Positions 44,506 through 53,668 of a DNA stretch of 64,000 bases are shown in pieces. The DNA lies in assembly GCA_036877525.1 (NCBI GenBank), contig JAZGTH010000034.1, forward strand, positions 5,698,501-5,762,500, given 5' to 3'. Positions within the stretch are counted from its first letter, which is position 1; every line of letters begins with the position of its first letter. The notes beneath the pieces were generated by a model. It was not told where the DNA came from. It was given only the letters and a program-made list of their open reading frames with translations, and searched no databases. This DNA is from Chromobotia macracanthus (taxonomy: Eukaryota; Chordata; Actinopteri; Cypriniformes; Botiidae). The position numbers and the translations under genes are program-made.

Positions 44506-44839
44506 ACAAGGGTGCCTACCCAGGGTTCACGATACTGCCCCCAACTGTACTCACTGAGCAAGGGACAGAAGTTCAAATCACTTGACAATATTTGTTCCTT
44601 GCACCGTCATTAAACACAGACAGCATCTGAGTTGCAGACCACAGGGATTTACAGTACAACTTAATACAGTAATTAAAAATAAATATATAAATATATCATG
44701 CTTTCATACAAATAATTGTATAAAACATCTATGTGTTTTTATGTAAAAACAGATATTATTAAATATTTTAAATACAAAAGCTTTTACCCATCCCAATTAA
44801 CAATGAATCGAAAATAAATAAGAAAAATAAAAGAAGGGG

Positions 44840-45005
44840 GAGGGGAGCAAGAGCGACAGCGCGCGCCCTCTACAGTCCGTGGTCGCTATGGTTACATCAG
44901 TGTCATTGACGGAGCCGCAGACAACAGACAAAACAGCGGAACGCTTCATATCAGATGCGGCGCGCGATAAAATTACGCAGCAGCGTTTGTATTCGAACAA
45001 CCGCA
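44840..45005 (+). promoter_or_regulatory. CpG-rich segment, candidate promoter of the epimerase-like gene
   Basis: The only CpG-dense unique stretch near the gene ('gcgacagcgcgcgccc', 'gcggcgcgcgataaaa' and others), about 0.6-0.75 kb before the start codon, in otherwise AT-rich DNA. No convincing TATA box. This is inferred from composition only. Confidence 0.4.
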
Positions 45006-45320
45006 CACCATATGTGTCATCTTTGAGGATTAATCTATGCTTTTAAGGATGTCATTTATTGTGTCTTGTCATCATTTCTACACAAACTTTCCATTAAGTT
45101 CTGTTTTTCCTCAACATTTGTCTGCAATACACGATAAATGGTCGTTAAAAGCGCATCCGGTGATGGATATAGTTGACGAGGAAGGCGATTCAGCCTCGTG
45201 GGAATACAGATCTGCCTGTGTATATGTTGGATACTGAGGCATAATCATATCGCTGTGGATGCGTGTTATGATTGGAGCAGACAGTGTGTTCGCGGTTTCT
45301 TTTTCAGATGGAGGATCAAT

Positions 45321-45494
45321 GTGAGTATTACGATGGGCAACCGAGCAGATGCCCTCTCACACACTTATAATCGAAAGCAGCTCAATTTAATAGAATACAG
45401 ATGATTTCAGGGTGAATTTCCGTGCGCCTTAACGGATTACTGACTCATACGTTATATGACACATCATTTTCTATTGTGGGGAATATCTTTACAG
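45321..45494 (+). other. Possible 5' UTR intron of the epimerase-like gene
   Basis: A strong donor-like GTGAGT follows 'gaggatcaat' at 45321, and an acceptor-like 'atatctttacag' ends at 45494, 97 bp before the start codon. Splicing would remove 174 nt of leader. An additional acceptor-like 'tttctttttcag' ends at 45306, so the exon between could be tiny or part of a longer first exon. No transcript evidence here. Confidence 0.35.
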
Positions 45495-45591
45495 GTACCA
45501 GTATGGTTAGGATCTGGTTAAAAAAGAGCTCTTTTATCTAAATTGCCAAGTAAATACATAAATAAATTAAACAGAAAAAATATAAGAAAAA

Positions 45592-48500
45592 ATGTTGTGG
45601 ACATTGGCTTGGAGGTCCATAAGGTGCCCACCATTTTTAGTATCTCTTTTAGTAGTAGGAACTGCTTTCTCTGGGGTCTTTAATGCATCAGAGAAGGATA
45701 TATTTAATGACTATGGGCAGTTCCAGCTCATCAGTAACCATGAGCCAAAGCTACAAAAACTCCAAGCCTCCAGTCTTCACCCTAATTTGTACTTTAGCCA
45801 AGACGATGTGCCAGTTTTGAGAAAAAGGTCAACCACAACTCATAACCACATTTTTAAAATTATCCGGGCAGCGGTGTTGACTATGCTTTCCACTGGGCCT
45901 CTTTACATGCCTCCCACTAAGCACAGTGAGTTCACTAGCAAGTGGAATGAGATTTATGGCAACAACCTCCCACCTCTGGCTCTCTACTGTTTACTGTATC
46001 CTGAAGACACTGCTGCCATACAATTCCTGATTAAGTTTATGGACCGAATGTCCAAATATACAGACTGGAAAGTAAGCAGTGCACCTAATGATGAAGTGCC
46101 AATGGCTCATTCACTCACTGGATTTGCTACTGCATTTGACTTCATCTACTCATTCCTGGATGAACAGCGCCGGGACCTGTACTTAAAGAAAATACATACT
46201 GAAACTGAAGAGCTCTATGAACTGTCAAAGTACAGAGGCTGGGGGAAACAGTTTTTGCAGAATCATCAAACCACTAATATTGTTGCTATTTTAATCGGTG
46301 CAATAGTTGTGGGCACTCATGATGACATGGAGTCAATGGCTTGGAAACAGGCGTCTGTAAATTACATGGAGAAGACAATGTTTTTGTTAAACCATGTTGT
46401 CGATGGCTCTTTAGATGAGGGAGTGGCATATGGAAGTTACACAGCAAAATCAATCACACAATATGTTTTTCTTTCACAGCGCCACTTTAGCATAGACAAC
46501 ACACAGAACAACTGGCTTTATACTCATTTCTGGTTTTATTATGCCACTTTACTGCCAGGCTTTCAGAGAACGGTTGGTATAGGGGACTCAAACTACAACT
46601 GGTTTTATGGCCCAGAGAGCCAGTTAGTTTTTTTAGATTCTTTTGTGCTTAAAAATGGGTCAGGGAACTGGCTAGCACAGCAGATAAGGAAGCACAGACC
46701 CAAAGATGGTCCCTTAAGTCAGTCGTTTGCCCAGCGTTGGACAACTCTTCATACAGAGTTTATCTGGTATAATGCTGAACTTACACCACAGCCCCCTTAT
46801 GGGTACAGTCAGGCTAAGATGCACATATTCTCCAACTGGGGTGTGGTGACCTATGGGGCTGGTTTACCCATGGCCCAGGGAAATACCTTTGTCTCTTTTA
46901 AATCTGGAAAGCTGGGTGGTCAGGCAGTATTTGACATTGTCCATACTAAGCCTTACTCATGGTTGGATGGCTGGAAAAGCTTTAACCCTGGTCACGAGCA
47001 TCCAGACCAAAACTCATTTACTTTTGCTCCTAATGGACAAGTATTTGTTTCTGAGGCTTTATATGGCCCCAAATACAGCTACTTAAACAATGTGTTAGTG
47101 TTCAGTCCTTCTCCAACAAGCCAGTGTAATGCCCCGTGGGAAGGACAGCTTGGGGAGTGCACCAAGTGGCTGCGCTGGACTGACCAAGGGGTTGGAGATA
47201 CTGCAGGAGAGGTGATTGCTGCCTCTGCTCACAGAGACACTATTTTCATAAGTGGGGAGGCAGCCGCAGCATACTCCTCAGCTATGAAACTAAGCAGTGT
47301 TTACAGAGCTCTGGTTCTTCTAAACTCACAGACTCTTTTGGTAGTCGACCATGTTGAGAAAATGGATGACTCACCAGTAAACACTGTCAGTGCATTTTTT
47401 CACAACCTAGACATTGATTTTAAATATGTGCCCCACAGGTTTAAGGACAGGTATAATGGGGCATTGATGGATGTCTGGGACGCTCATTACAAAATGTTCT
47501 GGTTTGATAATCAGGGATACAGCCCCAATACACAGATACAGGAGGCAGAGCAGGCAGCAGAGTTTAAAAAAAGATGGACACAGTTTATCAATGTCACCTT
47601 TCCTTTCACAGATTCAGTTGGTAGAATGGCTTATGTGATGCATGGGCCTTACATTAAAGTTTCCAGCTGCAGGTTTATTGATAACAGTAAAAATGGGCTT
47701 AAACTTTCTATCATCATAAATGATACTCAGAAAATTATTTCTATAGTGACCAATCATAGAGACATAGGGGCACGTTTAAGCTATCTGGGCTTTGGGGGGT
47801 ATGCTAAGGTTGAAGACAGACATCAAACAATCCGTTTTGGCTTGGGGACACATCTTGCCCCAAAACAGACAACAATACACAATCATCTGTTTGACTTTGG
47901 ATTTACAGTAAATGTTATAGCTGGGTTATTACTGTGTGTGGCGATTGTTATTCTGTCCTTGCAGCGCAAATTTTATGTTTGCTTTAACAGACTGATGCGC
48001 TATGCTCTTCTCTCTGTGTTAGTGCTGTGGATCACAGAGCTTTTATTTGTCTCAAACAGCTGTGATCAGCTTCTGTGTAGGGTAAAGTGGCGAGGAGCCA
48101 CCACTGACCCTGAACTTAGACAACAAATGAACCCCTATGACCAGCATCAACTCCTTCTACCCACTGTAGTGATAACAACACTACCTGGCTTTGGGTCAGA
48201 CATCCTTAAACGGCTTTTTTACAATAATTCAGACTTTGTCTACTTGCATATCCCTACAGAACATTTAGATATACCAGAGACAGAGTTTGAATTTGACTCT
48301 TTAGTAGATGCTTGTGAATGGACACGGTCAGAAGCCCAGCACGGGCATTTTAAACTGATTCAAGGCTGGCTACATTCACTGGTCCACAACACCCACTTAT
48401 TTTTGCAAAATATCCCACTCTATGAAACCAGCCATAACAAACTGGCCCAAAGGGTTAATCTTCCTCACAGGAAGAGGCAAAGACGAAGAGAGTCAGTGGC

Positions 48501-49227
48501 TGAAATGAAAGGACAGGTACAAGCTGCTTTGGACAGAGATGTTGAGTATGTAAAAGACCTGAGGAAACACACAGCAGAACACCCCAATGCCTCTGTTGTT
48601 CTGAATCTATGCAGCGGCAGTTGGGCTCTTAAACTGCCTTTTCTTCAAGAAGTAATCGGCCCTTCTCTTAGGGCCATCTACGTCATCAGGGACCCTCGTG
48701 CATGGATCTATCTGATGCTATATAACAGCAAACCTAGCCTGTACTCCCTTAAGAACATCCCACAGCACCTTGCTCTTATTTTTAAAGAAGATATGCTTCA
48801 AGACAAATGTACTACATTTGCATCTGAATTTAGGATGCTGTGGCGCCTCACATCTCGTTCAGAGACCAATCCTGTGTTGTTACTGGCCCACCTGTGGCTT
48901 GCTCACACTGCCGCAGTTCTAAGAGTCACAGCCACCCTATATGAGGGTTCCTACCTTCAAGTCAGGTTTGAAGATGTTGTAAACTTTCCTCAAGAGACAG
49001 CTGAGAAAATACACTCTTTCCTTGGAATCCCTGTATCCCCCTTAGCCCTGAACCAGCTTATGTTTTCCACATCCACAAACTTGTATAACTTGAAGTATGA
49101 AGGGGACATATCACCAGCCAACATCAACATATGGAGGCAGAAATTGCCTCGGAAAGATATCAGACTAATTGAGGACACATGTGGGTTCCTGATGAAGCAA
49201 CTTGGGTATCACAGGTTTATTGATTGA
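45592..49227 (+). CDS. dsel: Dermatan-sulfate epimerase-like protein (single-exon gene)
   Basis: 1211 residues, close to the about 1212 of the human protein, in one uninterrupted exon. The family converts glucuronic to iduronic acid in chondroitin/dermatan sulfate in ER/Golgi. Residues 15-32 are a hydrophobic signal or anchor. The epimerase part spans about 60-760. His225 (QNHQTTN), Tyr280/Tyr283 (AYGSYTAKS) and His470 (GHEHPDQNSF) sit where the related enzyme DSE has its catalytic His/Tyr/His. Two hydrophobic spans, about 771-790 and 803-822, are likely membrane segments. Residues about 855-1205 resemble a sulfotransferase fold, with a PAPS 5'-phosphate loop at TTLPGFGSDILKR (862-874) and a 3'-phosphate site at VIRDPRAW (1031-1038). 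Start chosen because TAA lies in frame at 45583 and A is at -3. All motifs look intact. Confidence 0.95.
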   Translation: MLWTLAWRSIRCPPFLVSLLVVGTAFSGVFNASEKDIFNDYGQFQLISNHEPKLQKLQASSLHPNLYFSQDDVPVLRKRSTTTHNHIFKIIRAAVLTMLSTGPLYMPPTKHSEFTSKWNEIYGNNLPPLALYCLLYPEDTAAIQFLIKFMDRMSKYTDWKVSSAPNDEVPMAHSLTGFATAFDFIYSFLDEQRRDLYLKKIHTETEELYELSKYRGWGKQFLQNHQTTNIVAILIGAIVVGTHDDMESMAWKQASVNYMEKTMFLLNHVVDGSLDEGVAYGSYTAKSITQYVFLSQRHFSIDNTQNNWLYTHFWFYYATLLPGFQRTVGIGDSNYNWFYGPESQLVFLDSFVLKNGSGNWLAQQIRKHRPKDGPLSQSFAQRWTTLHTEFIWYNAELTPQPPYGYSQAKMHIFSNWGVVTYGAGLPMAQGNTFVSFKSGKLGGQAVFDIVHTKPYSWLDGWKSFNPGHEHPDQNSFTFAPNGQVFVSEALYGPKYSYLNNVLVFSPSPTSQCNAPWEGQLGECTKWLRWTDQGVGDTAGEVIAASAHRDTIFISGEAAAAYSSAMKLSSVYRALVLLNSQTLLVVDHVEKMDDSPVNTVSAFFHNLDIDFKYVPHRFKDRYNGALMDVWDAHYKMFWFDNQGYSPNTQIQEAEQAAEFKKRWTQFINVTFPFTDSVGRMAYVMHGPYIKVSSCRFIDNSKNGLKLSIIINDTQKIISIVTNHRDIGARLSYLGFGGYAKVEDRHQTIRFGLGTHLAPKQTTIHNHLFDFGFTVNVIAGLLLCVAIVILSLQRKFYVCFNRLMRYALLSVLVLWITELLFVSNSCDQLLCRVKWRGATTDPELRQQMNPYDQHQLLLPTVVITTLPGFGSDILKRLFYNNSDFVYLHIPTEHLDIPETEFEFDSLVDACEWTRSEAQHGHFKLIQGWLHSLVHNTHLFLQNIPLYETSHNKLAQRVNLPHRKRQRRRESVAEMKGQVQAALDRDVEYVKDLRKHTAEHPNASVVLNLCSGSWALKLPFLQEVIGPSLRAIYVIRDPRAWIYLMLYNSKPSLYSLKNIPQHLALIFKEDMLQDKCTTFASEFRMLWRLTSRSETNPVLLLAHLWLAHTAAVLRVTATLYEGSYLQVRFEDVVNFPQETAEKIHSFLGIPVSPLALNQLMFSTSTNLYNLKYEGDISPANINIWRQKLPRKDIRLIEDTCGFLMKQLGYHRFID

Positions 49228-49304
49228 TTAGCCCCAGGCCTGCTGTTTTTGTCCTCCTGTAAGCGGTAATTTATTTATTATTTTTTTTGCACTGATTTGA
49301 GTTG

Positions 49305-49310
49305 AATAAA
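49305..49310 (+). terminator. Poly(A) signal of the epimerase-like gene
   Basis: AATAAA 78 bp after the stop codon. More distal signals may exist, since the 3' flank is AT-rich. Confidence 0.55.
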
Positions 49311-49737
49311 ATTTAGGGGAATGTGGAAATATCAAGCAACTTTATATTAAAATGCCTTCAGGAATGCCTTGCTGTTTTTTTAGTGCCGTTTTTGCTTTTT
49401 CTGTAAATTATTTTATTTTGTATTTCATTCCAACAAAACCCTGTAAGCACTCTTTAAATGACCTCTTTTTTGCTTAATGTCTGCTTTATAGCCAGCAAAA
49501 ATGTATTCTGCAATGTCAAAATGTCATTATTTTTTATTGCTGAAAGACCTAAAGCATTGTTGTTTATCAAAAATATATATAGAATATTATATATTTAATC
49601 TATTTATTTATTTATAAATAACAAGTGTCTTTGTTATTTATGTTTTCATCTGTTTTTGTTTTAACTGAGAATTCATTGCTAATCTTTCTCACTGCTTATT
49701 TATGCTACATACACTATGTTACAATAGAAGAAACCAT
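49311..49737. other. 3' flank of the epimerase-like gene
   Basis: AT-rich, T-run-rich; may contain a longer 3' UTR. No other gene. Confidence 0.4.
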
Positions 49738-49845
49738 TTACATTGTTGCATTTATATAGCGCTGTTACATTGCTTCAAATCAGCTTTACATATAATAATA
49801 AAAAGAAAACACAAAACAAAAGTCAGACATAAGAAAAAAACATTA
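49738..49845 (-). repeat. L2-type LINE 3' tail fragment
   Basis: 'tttatatagcgctgttacat' and 'gcttcaaatcagctttacat' match the reversed L2 tail at 60290-60350. It marks the first repeat downstream of the gene. Confidence 0.65.
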
Positions 49846-52054
49846 AGGCCATAGTCAAGTGTAAGTCCAAAGAATTTAAATCTTCCATGAAAATTCTGTA
49901 GAAACTGCAATTCAAATACCCAAGAAGCCTTTTCTGCCTAACACAACCAGACAATAAATGATTGCAATTGTTGTCCCAAAACAATTAAGGCAAAATGACT
50001 GCATATACATATTGTTCTTATAAATTGGATGTGTTAAATCTATAAAAATGTTGTCACACTGTAGTAAAACACTTTATAGCTGTTTACAAATACAGAAATC
50101 ATTGTTTGTAATCATAATTCTGCCATCATTATTTGCTCTTTAAATGGAAGTCTGCAATCATGGTATTTTCAATCGGCCAAACCATAATCATGTAGCTTTT
50201 GGTACATTTGTTTTTGCATTACATGTCCATGCATCAGTGTCATTGATCTCTGGCTTTTAAACATCTTTTAAGGTTTGGTGTCAATAGTAAAATAAAGAGA
50301 ATTTATAGTCTCTGTTGTCTAACCCGTGATCAAAAGTAACAAGCTTATCTTTACATGTGTAAAACAATTCATTGTTTGAAATTTAGAATCACACCGTATT
50401 CTGACTGAGGGGTTTGAAAGTCTCACTTGAGCCAAACATTTGATATACCTTACCTGTTCATGAATATATGAAAAAAGTAAGCCAATGCTGGCACATGGGC
50501 TTTTAATCAGGAACTAAAATAGTTTTAGTTATTTATTGGTTTTCTAGAAAGGACATACCAAAATGTAAAAGAATGTTTTTTTTTTTACTTTTTAGGATAT
50601 TTTATTATTTTTTTAGGTTTTGAAATTCAGTTTACATTTGAAAGTCTGTGTTTATTAGGCCTGTTTGAATTACTTTGCATTAATGAAATATTTAAAAAAT
50701 GTTTTTTTTTACTGTTGGCCTTTTAGTTTATTTGATCTGTCAAAATATAGTCAAATATTTCTGTCAAATATAGTCAAATCACATTTGTGTAGTGTTTTGT
50801 AGTGTAGTGTATGTAAACTGTTTAATGCTGATGTTTACAATCAAAGGAAGGTGCACACTGTACATTAAACAGTCTTGGTAAATATCTCTGCAGATTTGGA
50901 TATAGAGGATGATTTGCAATTTTTTACCTTCCGGGTTCTCTGTCAGAATGCTGGCTCCTGCATCAGCACCACACATTCATACAGTGCATGTGTTGTGGCA
51001 CTCTTGTGAACTATTTCAACAATGTCTTTACAGCCTTTCTGGGCCTTGAAAGTGGTAGGTGTGTTGCTGTTTATGGGGGTCAGAGAGCTCTTGGTTTCAT
51101 CAAAGAAATTGTAAATTGTGCTCCAAAGATTAAAAAAGGCTTAATAGGTGTGGAACATCATGAGGGTAATTGAGAAAATTGTTTTATTTTTGGATAAACA
51201 AACCTGTAAAAGAATAACACTGACACTGGCTATATAAACGTAAAATTAAAAACTCAAAATGTCATGGCTTTAATAAACTTCCTTTTAGTGTGATATGTGA
51301 CATCAAATGGTTGCGACCAAAAATTATGGATGAGGCTTAACTTGTGTAATAAATAAAAACTCCCCAGCCACTGTGGCTAGTGGTTTGCCAAAATTACTAG
51401 CCACCCAGTATTTTCCCTGGCCACAATGTTTTGTTTGGTAATGTTTTTTTTAAAGTTAACAGTGGAGTGTTAAAATTTAATTGAGGTAAATCTATTTAAA
51501 TATAAATGAACAAAGTACAACACCACAGTAAAAACTATATGTATAACATTACAGGTCATTGTCAAATATTTTGCTCTGATAAGGTTGTGTAAAGCTCCTT
51601 TTAATTACAACATGCAGCCTATTACAAAGGTAAAAATTAATTTTAGTGATCAGTGTTATTAACATCAACGCAGACATAAATTATCTTGCTGTTGTTTGGG
51701 CCCTATAATCTTGAACCAACATTAAATTATAAAAACAAACAGTTTCAGAAGAGAAAGCTAACATTACAATGATAAGAAAGTTGCTGAAATAAAAATAAAA
51801 AATGACCAATGGATGGTGGTCCCTATATTCTGTGCCTAGTTTGCACAGCCAGGTACATTTGTGAGTTTTATGAAAATAAAAATGCATACTCACATTTCTA
51901 TTCTAAAACAATATTTTATTTAAAATACATAACATGAATGTTTATTAAACTCAACAAAAAAAAAGTTTATATTTTTTAAATAAAGAAAAATAAATAACGG
52001 GCACATGATTTGAGGTGACAGTGACTGTATTTTTTATGGTGTTATATAGAATCT
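49846..52054. other. Unassigned non-coding stretch
   Basis: AT-rich. No gene. 50985-51175 holds a 61-codon frame without a recognised domain. 51365-51425 ('ccagccactgtggctagtgg', 'actagccacccagtatt') resembles a small fish repeat but its ends are unclear. Confidence 0.4.
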
Positions 52055-52338
52055 TCACGTCTGGTCTCTGGCCTGGCAATATTCAAAAGACAGCTGAAAA
52101 AGACCTCTTTCGTGAGCACTTAACCTCATCATAAAAAAATCCTTTCCCTTCATTTCCTATCCCTCTTCCCTTTAAATCTTTCCCTTGTTGTAGCATATGA
52201 TACTCTGAGCAATGTCTGAAACTTGTATTATGAGCACTTGATGTGTCTAGTTGCCTCTTCAGGTTGACTCGCTTGTTGTATTCCGCACTTGTAAGTCGCT
52301 TTGGATAAAAGCGTCTGCTAAATGAATAAATGTAAATG
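52055..52338 (+). repeat. LINE/SINE 3' end fragment
   Basis: Ends in 'gtcgctttggataaaagcgt' and 'ctgctaaatgaataaatg', the same tail module as 21192-21236 and 29655-29700 (reverse). The upstream part around 'cagctgaaaaagacctcttt' is non-coding. It directly abuts the DIRS fragment. Confidence 0.55.
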
Positions 52339-52339
52339 T

Positions 52340-53650
52340 CTCTGGATGCGACGCGGAGGACTTAGAGGGTCTTTTACCTGCAGTGGTTGACATTATCACT
52401 CAGGCTAAAGCTCCCTTTACTTGGCCTTCATCGTCTGTTTACCAACTTTGGAGGTAGGCCTTTGGGTTGGCATGACCTCATTGTCAGATTTCTCAGGTTT
52501 CGCACTCCACTAGGGGAGTTGTGTCCTCCTAAGCTCTGACTAGGGACACCTTGTTAACAGACATATGCAGAGCTGCGGGTGAGGTTGTACGATCTCCATG
52601 TGGACCCGGGGACCTGCATTTTGCAGGTCGATTAAGACAGCAACCGAGTGGGTGTATCACTTGCTCTCGCACCTTTCCCCTCTCCCAGGGTGATGACATG
52701 CGCTATTCCGTCCTATTTGCTGTCTGGCACAGAGACGGCAAATAGGGTTATTATCTTGAGGGTTATTTTCTAGCACCTCTGGTGGACAATGTGGCGGAGG
52801 AGTTGTCTACTAGGCCTGGTACTCATGTGCTTGGCCTTCATCGTATGTAAGCCCATATACCAGTGCTAGGTGCTCCATACGTGTGGATTCCCTATGCCTG
52901 GGTAACCCCATATGTTGTATACTCCACAGGTCAAGTTCACTTACGGTGAAACCATGTCTTCCCCTTGGTAGAGTATCTCTACCTCAGTGTTGTAGCTAGG
53001 CTACCTCTCAGGGGATAGGGACCTTCCCATATGTCTACTACCCCTTGGTTATGTCCATATATTGTATCTACCACATGGCACCTATTATTAATACGATGTG
53101 GTCTCTGTAGTGTTTCCCACATCAGCTGAAGGAGGAGATGATGTCCCAGCTTTGCCCAGCGGCTGGCCCCACTCAGGCCTTATTTGGTAATTCCGCTCCC
53201 GCCTTTTTTGGGAGGTGCCTTACAAGCAAGCTGGAAAGTTGCGTCATAGCAGAGCACTCCTGACAAGGCACACCACGGCTTGCCTGTGTCTGACCCACTT
53301 AGCCTGTAGCACAGTACAGTTCCTGTGGTGCTTCGTATAGGGTATAGTGTCGTCATCAACACAACTTTGAGTGACCGACAGTAAGGGAATGTCTCATTTA
53401 CGTATGTACGTATGTCACCCTTGTTCCCTGATAGAGGGAACGAGATGTTGTGGCCCTCATGCCACAGTACTGAACTGCACACCTGGGGGTCATAATCGTC
53501 TGCGACTCATCAGCACAATATCTGAGTGAGTGTTGCACGCCAGCTTCCTTATATATCTGGATATCCAGGGTGGCGACTAGAGAACTGGGCTCCCAAGAAT
53601 GAACCCCTAGTGTCGTCATTGACACAGCCTCATTCCCTCTATCAGTACAT
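52340..53650 (+). mobile_element. DIRS-type retrotransposon 3' part: recombinase end and terminal repeats
   Basis: Plus strand near 52510-52600 reads HSTRGVVSS, a stop, then TDICRAAG, matching the recombinase C-terminus seen at 1440-1905. The block with the catalytic Tyr cannot be traced. 52750-53340 is non-coding. The end shows DIRS-like terminal architecture. A direct repeat links 53345-53363 and 53608-53626 (both start TAGTGTCGTCAT). An inverted pair links 53428-53444 with 53629-53645 (16 of 17 match), including a local TTCCCT...AGGGAA palindrome. DIRS elements lack target duplications and use such split and inverted ends. Confidence 0.65.
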
Positions 53651-53668
53651 AGAAGTACATACTGTTTT

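Noticed and set aside
46853..47086. 77-residue + frame inside the epimerase-like gene, and the minus frame at 48990-49178
   Set aside because: Out-of-frame shadows of the 1211-residue coding region.
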